Assembly: GCA_021432605.1 (NCBI GenBank)
Contig: MU271144.1
Location: 620,001 to 684,000 of the forward strand
Origin: Coniochaeta sp. PMI_546
Lineage: Eukaryota > Ascomycota > Sordariomycetes > Coniochaetales > Coniochaetaceae
DNA: 64,000 bases
Reading direction: 5' to 3'
How positions within the stretch are numbered: the stretch's first letter is position 1; each line of letters begins with the position of its first letter. The notes under the pieces are model-generated. The model was not told where the DNA came from, did no database searches, and saw nothing but the letters and a program-made list of their open reading frames with translations. The translations under genes and the position numbers were made by a program. Shown here one piece after another: positions 10,672 through 23,592 of the stretch.

Positions 10672-13600
10672 ATGACGGCTTTAGGTACTATTCGGGTTGC
10701 CCTAGACGATCTAGATTTCCCTTAGCCTAGGCAAATTAGTTTTAAAGTGCGGCAAAGACTCACTAAATTTTTCCAAGTTCTATTAAGAGTAGGGACTGCC
10801 GAGATCCATCTGCCTTACCCTATAGATGAAGTCAAGTTCAGCCAAATCCTAGCGTATCTAGGAATATCAGCTGCCCAGCTCTCCGATACCGTAAAGAGGG
10901 GCCAGAAAACTTTGCCTCTTCTGTCCGGAATCCGGCTCTCATGCCTTTATGGCGATTACCCTACGTCAGCGGCCAGGCGTACGCACGACACTACTCTCGT
11001 CGTGCACCTATTCTCTACAGAATATAAGCAACCAAATTCCATAGAAACTTATCAGAGGGCTAACAAGCTAGTCTTCGACCCTTTATACGAACTTCTCACG
11101 ATATTATCTTATAAACCCTAAAAATCAGATGGAAAGCTGTACCAAAAGATCATCGAGAGTTACCGCCGCGATAAGGCGACTTTTGTAACATATATGATTT
11201 CCTTTACAGAACCTAAAATGCGTAATATGAGAATGCTTTTGAGGCCAAAGAATTTGCCTCTCGTCAGGTTTATTAATAGCTTATTCGAACTTCCTACGCT
11301 AATAGAGGGTTTGCGACTTGGTAACTTCTATAAGTAGCTAGCTCTATATATCGATAAGCTAATCATAGCCTACTTCAAGTATATCTATATAGTATGGAAA
11401 GAAAGGATCTACGAATATAAGAAGAGGGTAATAGAGAATATCGGTATCGATAATATCCATATACTTCAGTTTCGGAAGCCCAAAGTCTGTTCTGACGACG
11501 TAGATATAATCAAACGCCTTATCGACGACGGTACCTTATTTATACGTATCGGAGATCTTAGCGATAAAGCTATACTACGGCGAAACCTCCTTATCCTCGA
11601 CGTAGTTATTCCTACTTTCGAAATACTCCAAAAGAATATAAAATACATTACTATCGGAGCTAAGATCCTGAATCAATACGTATTAGACGAGATACCATTA
11701 TACAAGAGCCGTATAAAGAAGAGTTTTACCATTTTTGAACGCCTTTCTAATAGTTAGACAGCCCTAGAAATCATATAAGTTAAGGCTAGCGATAACGATA
11801 TAAAAGAAATTGAGGAAACAGTATCGCTATCTTTCGTATTCATACAGCTCTTCTTAATATGCTTACGTCTCTTCGCGTGGTTTTAAGATGCATACGCTCT
11901 TCGTAAGGACTGGCCAAAGAACAATTTCAAGCCTAGAATCTATCTACCGTGCGTCGTATACGTTCTCCACTTTGCCTTTGTACTAGGTTATCGAACTACC
12001 AAGATTATAGAGGTATAGTCCGTACGCGACCGCGACCCTGGCCCGAGATTGAACTACGCATAGGAGGTAATGCTAGATTGGAAAGGCGGCCGGCCGTTCA
12101 CACGGACTTTCTGGGCTATACGGTCTTATAGATTTCTTCCCAAGCTAACGGCCATTCGTTGCTAACCCAATCCCGAATTCGTCTTGCTCGACATGTTAAC
12201 GGCTTTCTTTGGGAAGCACAATATCACTATCAAAGATCTTCCTCAAGGCTCGGCAAAAGATATAGAATATCAGGATATTTCTATAGACGCCGGAAGTAAG
12301 CTGGTCTTCGAGGATCTGCAGATGGATGATGTACCAGACCCTTCTCGCTCTCAGCCTCAGCGCGACAAGCAAGGACAGAAATCCCAGTCAACCCCGAAGC
12401 CACTTCCACCTCTAAAGCCAATACGTCCGGGCGGGCGAAGCATTCCAAGGCGGGAAGCACCCCGATCTGTGATGGGGGCCCATATCGACACACACACGCG
12501 CGATACCACACGCCGGAATAAAGGACTTCCTCCCAGTATCACTGCTCAATTCCTATAATCATTGAAGGAGAGTGTGGCATCTGGTAGCGAAGCTCCTCCG
12601 AACCCTCACTTCGATAGTAGCACCTCGAACCATAAAGTTATTGGGAACAACGGCGAAACACAATCTGAAGCTATCGAGCCACGGGCAACTGCTTTCGGCC
12701 GTGAAGCTGCCCGCTCTGTTTTTGTTACGAATCCCAATTTGAAGATACCCGAGCCATCCCTGCCACTTGACTTGAGTTCTCAGGGTATCGGTGAGGCGTT
12801 GACATCAACAGAACAAATCCCTCCAGTCAGCTACAATTTCTCGACTAGAGGTAGAGTTAAGACGTATCAAAACACCAGAGAGTCAGTCACACCGGCATCT
12901 AATAGAGCGCCATCGACGTCGATTTCTACCCGCGTGGTTGCACCTATCCGGGGTATGAACCTGCGAACGAGAAGAACTTTTGCTACTTCATTACCACATG
13001 AGAGAGTAGAACTACTTCCTCGAACTCTCGTACGACATAAAAAACACTATGTCGAAGAAGATCTCAATGTTTCCATCAGAGAAAAACAGTCCTAAGGAAA
13101 GGTTTCTAAGAGACGGAGAGTAAGGGTACCATTCGAAAACTATAAGAATAACGAACCTCGTTTCAAATACGGGCCAAGCTCCTCAACAGCCGTCCTATAT
13201 TTAACAACGACGGCCTAGCCTGGAATTCAGCCTGCTATTCGTATTACTGATATATCAGAAAATATTACCCTACCCTCCTTAGCTACTGATTTACGTTCTA
13301 TAACGACTCCTCAGCCCGATAAAATAGCCCTAATATCTATAAACGACAAAGGGAAACAACCTACTATTACGCCGCCCCAAGAGCCTATATCGTAAGATAA
13401 AGATATAATATTTTCAACGTAATCAAATTATTTCCTAACTACCGATTTTACTTAGTTAGCGGGAAAGTTTGAGCTTGATAGCGATAATAGGATCTCTTAA
13501 ACTATATAGTAAGCTAGCCTTTATATAGAAGACAGATATAGAATAATATCTTACGATAATAACTCTTATTTCTTTATTACTAACTAGAGAAATAATATGA

Positions 13601-14330
13601 AAAAAAAAAAGACTTTGAAGAAATACGGAAGGAGACAAGCTCCCCGTATAACGTAAGCCTTCCCTTCAGAACTAGACTTCTTATTCGTACGTTAAAGAAA
13701 TATATAGTTTACCTTAATTGATCCTATATCCTAGCCAGTACAAACTACTTTATACCGTATCCTCGGAAACTATCAATCTAAGTTGGTAATAATAGAAGCC
13801 AAACGCAAATATCATATAAAATATAATAAGTACTACCGATATAACCGTAAAGTAGGCCGGCTACGACTAGAAGCCGTCTTGAGCTATATAGATATTGACA
13901 AGTATAATATACAAACAATTCGTAATAGAAGCAAGGATTGGTCTACGTCTAATTAGGATGATATTTTTATACGAGAGGAAGCTTAAATCGAGATTTATAT
14001 TATCAACCGACTTGAAAGCTATATATAGTTATATCGAAACTTTGTCTATAAGTAACAGATACCGTATACGTCCGAAACGAAAGAAAACGCCCCGAACAAA
14101 GGAAGGACGATATAAATATATTACGTTAGGTTAGGTTAGGTTTATAGGATCTTGGATTTCTCGAACGATATAAAAGCGCCAAGTAAGATAAGAAAGCCTA
14201 TTATAATCTACTAAGAATACAATACCGTAATGATATTAACCTTGGAAGAAACCCGATCGGATTCAAGTACTATCTCGTTATAAATAAGTTATATGTTCTA
14301 GAAGTAATAAACGGTACGGAATTTGAATTG
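10672..14330 (+). pseudogene. DUF3723 protein gene, RIP-damaged
   Basis: From an ATG at 10,672 one frame runs through DUF3723-like blocks: YPIDEVKFSQILAYLG, the SCLYGDYPTSAA block (family: CLHGxHRxxAA), LGNFYK followed by an EEI-like helix and YIVWKERI, DVDIIKRLIDDGTLFIRI, IPTFEILQKNIKYI, and WKGGRPFTRTFWAIRSYRFLPKL. The longest open pieces are 10,747-11,121, 12,184-12,558 and 12,562-13,095, all in this frame and separated by single stops. After about 12,200 the product becomes Pro/Ser/Arg-rich and probably disordered, and the frame continues into the duplicated segment starting at 13,043. DUF3723 proteins have no known biochemical role but are among the genes repeatedly carried by Starship elements. 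RIP is weaker between 12,180 and 13,040, the part not shared with the second copy. Confidence 0.65.
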
Positions 14331-15638
14331 GTTCGTATTAGTTGTGATTCGGACTATATATAATTCAAATAGGCTAATCGCTAATATATCCTCCCTATAC
14401 GTCTATCTTGAATGTCTACTATAAACGGAAATATAATAATAAAACCATTTCCTATATTGATTTTGGAATTCGCTAAACTTGAATATATTATCTATATTGA
14501 CTTTAATAGTACGTACGAACCTCCGGGCGGGGTTTTTTCCTATCGCGTTCTAAGATACCATACGAAAACCAGAACCTATTTGGGGACGCCGGGTAAAAGA
14601 ATAACCTACAACAGAGCCGCTAATATAAATTCACTTACTACGCGTAGAGTTTATAGGCTAAGGTCTAGTAGCTCTTAGATCCCTACGTAGTCCAATTCTC
14701 AGACCTGACTAACATAATTCGAACGTAATACCTAAGCCTCAATATCAATAGATAACCTAACTCCGATTCAAACGCCTAACCTAAAAGGCTATACCAATAT
14801 TACGAATTAGATACGCCATACGAGGATCTATAATCTTATATTAAAAGACGATACTTGGGTTCAAACGATTACTAGATTTAAAAACGCCTCGGTTCCTCCC
14901 TTTATCGTTAGCTTCCTAGGATATGATCTTGTTAAGACGTATAATAATCTTTAACAACCCTTATTCCTTGCTCTCGTTATATCCGACTAGGCCGGTAATA
15001 CTATTTACGAAAGACGGAAATTATATGAATCTTTTAGAAACCAGGATTACTATATCGACGAGGAATTATCCGAAGTCACTTTCAAGATATCCGGTCTCGT
15101 TCTCTATATCGGCGATATTATCAAGTACGAAGAATAGATACGTATACGGGAACTAAGCCGACTATTCCGAGATCGCGAAGGAAATATAAACCTTCAGACC
15201 GCCGTACTCTATTACGATGATTACTTATTCTATAAGATCGGGCCAGACTTAATTGGGGGAATCGGTAATTCTTCGACGGAGGAGCATATCAAATATATTT
15301 GTAGTATTAGGTTGAAGTTTGGCAACGGAATACCTATATATCGAGTTGTTAAGGTACCTAAAATACCGTTCCGGCTAGTTAATAGACAAACAAGGACTAA
15401 AGAAGGACGAAAATAGATTACTAGCTAGAGACTGGTACGAGATAATAAGCGGAAGTAGTCTTAGGTATAAGATCCCTATAAATTGTATGTATTATTAGTA
15501 TAAATATCGTTAGTTGAATTGAAGAGGCTCGATATCTGAGAAGTTATGTTATAAACGAAGCTTTACAAAAGATATGGCCTTCAGCTAGTGATAAAAGTTG
15601 AAACAGCTAGAGTCTCGTACCTTACGCCACGAGGATGT
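13043..15638. repeat. dispersed repeat C, copy 1 (DUF3723 3' segment)
   Basis: This 2.6-kb stretch matches 29,486-32,103 almost base for base, with differences mostly C/T and G/A. The left edge is at AAACACTATGTCGAAGAAGA and the right edge after CTTACGCCACGAGGATG. On the plus strand it continues the DUF3723 frame to about 14,330, then shows readable pieces in other frames (14,412-14,678; about 14,780-15,470, including ILKDDT and STEEHIKYI). Both copies are heavily RIP-mutated, as expected for a duplication above the RIP length threshold. Confidence 0.85.
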
Positions 15639-15860
15639 CCAATATATATCCCTATCCCTCACATGTGCCAACACCTATCCTAAGAGGTATCTTTCCGTTA
15701 TATAGTATGTGTCATTGTTCATGTGGACATTCTAAGTATTCTGGCGGCTCACAGCAAGAGCGGCGTTCTTCCCATGCATATCCTCGTCCCTCTTACGCTT
15801 TCCTACGGCGGCATCTACCAACGGCAGTCTTACATGACTTTCCGTTGCATGGTAGAGGAG
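15639..15860. other. spacer between repeat C copy 1 and captain copy 1
   Basis: About 220 bases of low-RIP sequence; no gene seen. Confidence 0.5.
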
Positions 15861-18118
15861 TACCATGATTCCATTCAGTTGAAAGATGGGCGCTCTTCAG
15901 GCGCCGTTGGCCGGCACCGTTTGTGCTCGATATGGCTACACGGAAACGAGAACGCGATGTTGGTCGGCAGAACTTCGGGCGGGGTAGCTTAGTTATCAAT
16001 TGTAGTATACGGCGGGAACAATTTTGCCCCTTAGTAGGGCTTGGAAGTGGGCCTCCTAGGAACAAGAAACTATACCTTCTGAACGATACTAAAGAGAGAA
16101 GAAGTTGTCACTTTTATAGGGAGGCTCTCGAAAAGTATTAAAACGATACGCGTAGTCGACGAGCTGCTGAAGGACCTTAATATACAGATACGAGACCTAG
16201 ACGACTAAGCTTACGATGGCCTAGGCCCAACCTTCTAACACTCCCGTAAGCACAAACCTGGAAGACGGGATCATCGACTATCGGGGTAATTCTTCCCCCT
16301 TCGGCTTCTTCCACGGCCCTAGAATCTTGTTCTCCGGCCTCTTCCGCTTTATTACGGTCGCCATGTTTATAAGGTAACCGGTCTGGTTATCATACCTATA
16401 AACTATCGATATATATTCTAACTACCCTAGTTTGTCGAAGATAACGTTTTCAAGACCTTACTAAGTATATTTCGGGCAGGGGAAAGGCTTATTAAATGGA
16501 TAGGTATTGTTAACATACCGAGAAAAAGCCTAGCCGGGAACCCTAGTATAGGGATACCTAGAGCTTGGATAAAGGAGACAACAAGCTAGGGCCTCTGGCG
16601 GTCGTAGTATAATAAGCTTGGCGTTCGGTTCCGTAATATACGGTATATATTACTTCCTATAGACGAGCTTAACGTAATTATTCTAGTTCTACGTATCGCT
16701 TACTATATAGCGACCCCTTTCCCTGACATACTAAAGATAGGGGAACGGACGCCTGAACGTAACCTCGAGATACTAGTTCTTATAATACCGGCTGAGATTA
16801 GAACGCCTTAAGAAGGGCACGTCGCAAAATAGGTACTTATAACTTCCCTTCCCCTCAACGGCCTCTTCCGAACTATCCTAAAGTATTAAAGACGCCATAG
16901 TCGCCTCGACAGCCTCTTTCGAGATATCCTAAGGTATTAGAGACGCCATGGTCGCCTTAATATTCGCGAACTGCCTACTAAGGTACGGAAGTAGTAGCTT
17001 AGCCAACGTTTATAATCGTTATCTCGTACCGAGCTTTTTATCGTATAAAAACTGCCCGATATAAGCGGTTGCGGCGGAACTAGCCAAATACTTCGACTTG
17101 ATAGGATTCGCCGATAGCTCGACTATACCGATTATTGAGAGTCTTTATATCCTACGGTTGTCGACTACGTCAAAATAAGCTACTTTCCGTTCTTATACTT
17201 TTAGTTTTGATAGTTGCCTAATAAGTATCTGTAGCTAGGCGTTCAGTCGATTTATCTTTATAATATTACGTTCGTTCTCTCGCTCCGTAGCAAGTTCCCG
17301 ACGGAGGATTTGTATACCTTCATATTGTTCGAAATCTTAGATATCTTCTAAAATAGGGTATAAGGGCGCCTTTTCGTCCTTTTGTAATGTTGAACGGCTA
17401 AGTATAGCAAATAGGTCCGCGTTCTGACTATTAGGTAGACCAAACGCTACCGTTATAAGGTCATCGCGTACTAATCTAGGCTGGTAGCTTTTTTGAAACA
17501 CGTCCCCTGTATGAGATAGAACATAGTTTCTAACCGTAAGACTAAAGAAGCCTTTATAGAATTAGATCGGGAACATATAACATTATATAGCCTTGACTTA
17601 CCGTAATATCTTCTACCTATACCTACCCGTAGGGAATACGGACGTATCGCGTCGCGTATTCTTACTACTATCAAGACGAGATTCTATAATTCCCAAAATC
17701 GGTTATAAGGAAACGAAAACAGATCTTTTTCTATCATCGAGTATTTTTACTTCAGCTCTACGTAATTATTACCCTCTATATTTGGCTGTTGGAAGATGGT
17801 ATCGAAACTGAGGGGTTCCCCGTTGTTAGACATGTAGAAGTCCTCAAAAGCATTGTCAAACAATACCTTGATTACAACCAGACTAACTAGGCAAAGAGTC
17901 TGGTACGGTAGAAGCGCGACATTAAACGAGAGACTGGTATACCTGGTTAGCCATAAAAAATCACATATAGGGCAGGCATCCGTACCGACTTACATATGGT
18001 CTTGTCGCTGGTAAACCTTTCCCGTCAGTTGCTTATTTTGCCTTAGCGTGATCGAAGCAGCGAGGGTCCTCCGATCTAGGTGCTGAGGGTCCCGAACAAT
18101 GGCCAACTTGACCTGCTA
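15860..18118 (-). pseudogene. Starship captain (DUF3435 tyrosine recombinase), truncated RIP-mutated copy 1
   Basis: The minus strand of this segment is homologous to 41,470-43,850, the distal three quarters of the captain at 44,707. Readable landmarks in order are KLAIVRDPQH, RQNKQLTGKVY, AIRPYSLRVGIGRR (the conserved arginine-bearing recombinase block), a CF(Q/K)K-SYQPRLVRDD-type block and a tail with LPRPK..RPTSRSRFR. The N-terminal part is missing. Homology stops at GACCTGCT (18,118), where the sequence passes straight into a DUF7924 gene on the same strand. There is also a deletion of about 150 bp near 15,882 relative to copy 2. Many stops interrupt it, so it is inactive. DUF3435 captains excise and insert Starship elements. 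Confidence 0.75.
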
Positions 18119-19717
18119 GACCTGGATCTCTTGCAGCCGTTTGTCCTCTCCCAGTCGACGATGTTGAGGACGTACATGCGGAACTCAACGTAGTGCTGCG
18201 GGTCTTGAAGCAAAAAGCTTTTAACACTTGCCATGTGATAGTCCAGCTCGGTTTGCTTCCACGAGATGTAGAGTCGCGCCTCCGTACCATTCATAGCGAT
18301 GCTAAAATGCAGCGCTGTTGATCGGCTGTACCTTCTCGCTTTTACAGTTCTTCAACTGCTGATTGAGTTGCTCAGCAATATGAACACAGGATGCTGAACC
18401 CCCTAAACATTGATTCGTCGCCACCCACATGCTTCCACCATCACCCTTGAACTCAATAGAGAAGAAGGGATAGAGCAAGCTACGTATTGATTATTAGCTA
18501 CCATCTCAGTGCCCATAGAAATCAGCTGGGCTTGTTGCTTGAGAAATGCCTTGCCGTTTTATATCCGTAGAGCATGTCGGGCGCTGGAGTGCTGATTTTG
18601 AGCGCGGACCGCGTACCCGGAATAGTGTATTTGGCCATCGGCTGTCTGTCGCTACGCTTCAGACTGTCGCGAGGTCCAGGTTTAGGGAATATCGCGCCTT
18701 TGAAGTATTCTCCCACTTCGGGTTCTCCCGTACCCATCCAGAGTTCGCTCAGTACAACATCCTGCCGAATGTCATCAAGCGACGGTCCCGGAGAACCACG
18801 GTCCTTGCCAACGGAGCGAACAAGTTCATTGGGCAACTCCTCGTAGAGAGCGCGCATGTAGACGTTATTCGCGGCGAGGTTCATGTCCCGCTGGCGTGCT
18901 TGCTCAACAAGGCTCCTTCCAGACCGTCCTGAACCTGACGTGGAGCTATTAAGGTCCGAATCTGCTCGGTACGAGCGGGACACAGTGGAAGCCGGCGTTG
19001 GGGGCACCATAAACCCATTGGCTTCAAGTCTGCGAGCCATGTCAGGCGCGGATCTCGTGAGCTGTCTCGAGATGACTTCAGTGTCTAGACGGCGAAGATA
19101 GCTATCCGACCGGCAGCGTGTCTGCGCGACAGATTCGAGCCACTCGCAAACAGAGGTATGGACAGATACGGGGCGGGTATCTAGTTAGCCGGGTCCGAGG
19201 AAGTCATCGAGAAACGAAGCATATGGACGCTTGGAAGGAGAGGGGATTGGTTGTAGTATAGTGGTCTGCACGGGCTCATCCGTTAGTGGTTGGCCTGCAC
19301 GAGCATTCGCTGTCATACATTGTTCGCCTGCTCAGTGATCTCGTCCTGAGCTTCTAGCTGTTGAGTATGCGTCTGTGCCAATCGGGCTCTCTTCGCGTCC
19401 GACCTATCGATACTGAGATCCACGCTGCGTCGTCTCTGTCGGCCCTGTACGGGCGTCGTGCCTTCTGTACGATCTCCGCTCTCTGGAGACTCCTCTCGGC
19501 CTTGCGGATTCTCTGCCCCTGATGAGTTAGCAGAGTCTTCCAGTCTTAGGGTCTCTTGCACATGCGTACCTGAGTTACTCGCAACGGCATCCAGCCGTGT
19601 TTCTTGCAAAGCCTGTGAGAGTTTCATGGGAGAGTGGCGTGTCCGCGCCTTAGAGACTCGGCTGTTCATGACGACGAACGTGCCGAGGCGTGCAAAGCGG
19701 TTTGGAACTTTTATCAA
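18119..19717 (-). pseudogene. DUF7924 protein gene, broken
   Basis: Minus-strand pieces match the DUF7924 family in order. The N-terminal basic/Ser-rich region (ATG at 19,628 or 19,717) has KRARL. It is followed by SKRPYASFLDDFL, VHTSVCEWLESV, SRSYRADSDLNSS, DMNLAANNVYMRAL, ELWMGTGEPEV, SLKRSDRQPMAKY and PDMLYGY, then YPFFSIEFKGDGGSMWVA, TNQCLGGSASCVHIAEQL, AMNGTEARLYISWK and FLLQDPQHYVEFR. At least one stop and three frame changes break it (near 19,315, near 19,190, near 18,530, and in the AAF/SIAMNG junction near 18,305). RIP is slight, so the damage is mostly small indels. DUF7924 has a restriction-endonuclease-like look but no proven role. The 3' end is replaced by captain sequence at 18,118. 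Confidence 0.75.
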
Positions 19718-20674
19718 CGCTCAAGCTCGTCAGAAAAGACCTGGCTACCGGGAGTGCTGCAACCAATGGGCTTGGTACGGCAGGGTTACAAACACGGGGT
19801 GGTGCGTTGCAAAAGTTTGGGGCGGCTAGGAATGATTGGCTATCATAGTGAAGGCAAACTGCGTTATCTTTTACGTAAAAGAGTGCCAGTATTGCTGACC
19901 CGACCACTAAGAGAATGCTGATTGGATGTACTTCGTGACAAGCACGCGGGGTTCCTGCATTAATGCCTAGCACATAAAGTCAGGCATAAAGTACAGAAAG
20001 GCAGTGCAGCCTCAGGCCGAAAGCCGCGGCAAGTCGTCCCGGTCGCGCGACCAAGGTGATTGGCTGGCGGGGCTGGAGCTGATCGCACATTGTCCGGACA
20101 ATCCCAGACGTTGGAGCAGCAATCGAACCGCACTCGATGTCGTCCTACATGTGTAACGACTCCGAAGCGCACTCGGCTGAGCTGCGGCTACAGTAAGGGA
20201 CCAATCAACATCACTGCTGCTCTTCCCTCGGACTTAACATTTAACCTGACAGGTTGTGGCCTGGTACAGCAGACGTCATATATATAATGCCCGTGCACCG
20301 CTTATCCTTCGCGCCACGCTCGCAGTTAATTACTTGACTTCTGTCAACAGTACCACATCTGACTGCACAGTCCTGATGCGGAGCGATCGAATGCACCATT
20401 TGCCAAGCTAACTGCACTAACGCAGTCATCGGGAGCTACTCCATTAACTTTAGCGCGTTTACCCCACAGGCGCTGGACTGCAAATGTGTAAGTTGGGCAT
20501 TGCCGTAATTTGACCCACTTTTGCCGATATCCTGACGCTAAGACGCTAGGTACATTGAGCCCTTACTCCTTAGAACTGAACTTAGCGCCCAAAGTCACTG
20601 GCATCGAGTTCGAGCTGCTGACACGATAATCGACTATCCCCGCTGTTTGTCGTCGAGAATACCTGCTAGACAGA
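19718..20674. other. intergenic, upstream of the Zn2Cys6 gene
   Basis: Nearly 1 kb with normal base composition. No convincing gene on either strand. It presumably holds the promoter of the regulator starting at 20,675. Confidence 0.5.
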
Positions 20675-23592
20675 ATGAGCCCTATGTCAGGAGACCCTCC
20701 GTCTGGCGCCCGCGACCTCAAACCTCGTCCTCCGAACAGTCCTCTCTCTTCCGGCACTACTCCTAGGACCAAACCCACCGACGCTCCCCTTGCACTCGCT
20801 CCCAGCTTACGAAGCGCCCCATCTCCTCCACCTGCTGGGACCTCTGCCAGGCCCGGACAGGAGTCCCACACCGTCTCGAAGCGCAGGAGAGGTCTCCGTA
20901 TCGTTACGCCCATCGCTTGCGCCGAATGTCGAAAGAAACGCGCCAAGGTATGCAGAAGTCCTTGGTCTCTCTCTGCGCTACTGTTCATTGCAGTGCTAAG
21001 TCGGCGCGTCTTGTCTATAATTAGTGTGATGGAAACAGGCCCTGCGGCAGGTGCAAAAACCTAGGCGTCACTGACTGCGCCTACGAGGTCCCCGTCCGAC
21101 AGTCGAAGGAGAATTTGAGGGAAGGGATCGAGCTGCTGAACCGCCAGAAAGGAATCCGTGACAAGGTTCTGGCCGCTCTGGCGCGCCCCGACCACCCTGA
21201 CCTCCGGGACGACGTATTGGCGCGCCTGCGCAGTGGCCAGAGCGCCGATAGCATCTCCGAATGGCTCGCCGGCGCGCTGCCTTCCGGCGGACCTCAGGGT
21301 ACGCTGCCATCGACCACCAACCGCCCCTCAGACTCAAGCACAAACTCTTCAGGCAGCGGGAGTCAGCGCCTTAGCAGTTACCCGTCCGGCAGTGCGGTCT
21401 CGTACGGCTTGGCCAATGGCCCGTCGGGCGCCATCAACCCTGTGTCAAGCCGTCATCCACATAATCAGCGGCATGCCCCCGATTCGCAGAGCTTATGGGG
21501 CACGCATCCCTCTTCTCACAGTCTGGCCATGTCCCCAGGGACCGGTTCGCACCTCGACCTCGTGAACTGGACCGCAGGGGCTGCGAATCGGCAAAGAGTT
21601 GGTACTTGGCTCGACAACGAGGGAGACTGTACCGAAGAGCAGAGATTTCACGGTCTGGACCAGGTGCTCCCCCCCGAGTTTCCAGAGATGAAAGTCCCTG
21701 CAGCGGCGTGGACCAGGGTAACGGACGATTCCCGACTGGTGCAACACCTCTTGGCTCTGTACTTCTGCTGGGAATACCCAACCTTCGCCTCGCTCAGCAA
21801 AGAGCACTTTCTCAAGGACTTCCAAGGGGGCCGTACTCGATACTGCTCATCCATGCTGGTTAACGCCTTGCTCGCCCTGGGATGTCGCTTCTCCAGTCAC
21901 CCCACTACGCGCGAAAATCCTGACGACCCGTACACTTGCGGTGACCACTTTTTCAAAGAATGCGTGAGGCAGTTTCGCGAAGAGGAGGATCACTATCGAC
22001 TAACCACCATTCAAACTCTCGGGATAATGTCGATCAGGGAGGCCAGCTGTGGACGAGACTCCGAAAGCCGCTACTACGCCGGTCAGAGCATCCGGCTGGC
22101 TCTTCAGATGGGCCTCCAAATGAATGCCGGCGGTGAAGACGACGACGAGACTGCTGTCCGCTCTGCTACCTTCTGGGGGGCTTACTCCTTGGACCTGTAC
22201 GTAAACTTCTCCTTATCCAACACTGAAATCGAGAATCTTCCGTCGGGTCTCTTTCTAACACTTTGGCCATTCTTAGTGCTTGGTGCCTGGCTACGGGAAG
22301 TTTACCCCAGTGTTCAGCATCTCCGCATCTACCGCCCAAACCCGCCATTATAGACAATGTCGAAGCGTTATTATGGATACCATACACAGATAATGGTGAA
22401 TCAAGCGCCCCTGCTTTTTGACGAGACTTCTACCAAACGTGGCATCACACGTTGTCTTGTATGTCGCGTCATCTAACCGAATCATGTGGTAGGCACTCCT
22501 GTGGCACGGTCCTCTCAGCAACCATCCAATGTCCGGTCCGTGTATAAATGCTTCTGCGAACTCAGTGAGCTGGTGCATCGGTCCCTGTACATCCTCCACT
22601 CGCCTGGCAAAGCGGTGACCAGCCGGGAGCTGCAAAACATCTACACAGACTATCTCAGCTGGTACGACCAAGTCCCAGATATACTACGACTAGGCCACAA
22701 TTTCACTCCGGCCGTCCTGTTTGCACAGTAAGTCCTTCCTATGTTGGCCTCTCTGATAGCACCCCTGGCCTGGCCTGGCTTGGATGGAGTTGACTTGTCG
22801 GACAGCATGTACTATCACTTCGCCATCCTAATACTATTCCGGCCCTTTATAAAGCTGCGATTAAAGGACTCCCACCTGCTGCCGAGAGTGATCTGTATGC
22901 AGGCCGCAGACGCGATCCACGGTCTCTCACGCTCTTATTCACAACTATATACCCTGAGACGAACACCCTCGTTCGTCCCCTACTTTATAGTCACATCGGC
23001 AATCGTGCATTTGGCGATTGCTGCGGAATCGTCGAGACACCTTCAGGCGCTCAGCGGCACCAATGCAAGGCCAAGCGCACAGTCATCACAACAGCCGCAC
23101 TCGAGCGCAGGGGTATACCCTGAGGTCGCGGAGTACGTCAGCCGCGGCATAGCCGACCTCACAGAAATGGCGCCATGTCACCACTTCGCGGAGCAGGGCT
23201 TAAACATCTTAATGTACCTCGCCGAGAAGTGGCGCATAGAGATCAGGGTCAACGAAGGGGATAGGCGAGAGGGTCTTCGTGTCAAGGATTCGTTCTCGCA
23301 ACCCGCCCCCCGCCTTAGCGTCCACGGAATCTGGCCGGCCACAGACAGTCTGAACCTGTTCGTGCCCGAGGTCACGGAACAGGACATCATGTGCTCGTGG
23401 GGTCCGGCGGCGCCTCAGTCTACAGTTGGAACAGACGCAACTCGCGAGGTGAGACACACGGAGCAGGGACAGGAACAAGGTGCGGCATCAAAGAATCCGG
23501 AGAACCCTCTCTTCTGGCCATTCCCGATGCAGGGCCGTCCTATAATCCACACTGGCGACAAGCTGCGTGAAGCCGGGTTTGAGCTTCTGTGA
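20675..23592 (+). CDS. Zn2Cys6 fungal-specific transcription factor
   Basis: Five-exon model: 20675-20947, 21025-22196, 22277-22395, 22493-22727, 22806-23592, giving 861 residues. The first intron splits the zinc cluster. Joined, it reads C-x2-C-x6-C-x5-C-x2-C-x7-C (CAECRKKRAK then CDGNRPCGRC), a nuclear DNA-binding domain at about residues 82-110 after a Pro/Ser-rich basic leader. The middle homology (Fungal_trans) region follows, with YFCWEYPTFASLSKEHF, YYAGQSIRLALQMGL, AYSLDLAWCLATGSLPQC, and, after the last intron, MYYHFAILILFRPF and SQLYTLRRTPSFVPYF. All four introns have GT-AG ends and restore family-consistent sequence. The second uses GTACGT, the third GTGAAT. The gene has normal composition and looks intact. 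It is convergent with the esterase at 24,870-26,297, a pairing that might be regulator and target, but nothing in the sequence proves it. Confidence 0.85.

Noticed and set aside
14120-14145. Short TTAGG repeat (three units)
   Set aside because: Too short, and eroded in the second repeat copy; no sign of a telomere.
21434-21863. Overlapping ORFs on both strands
   Set aside because: They are shadows of the Zn2Cys6 gene, whose own frame carries the domain motifs and splice logic.
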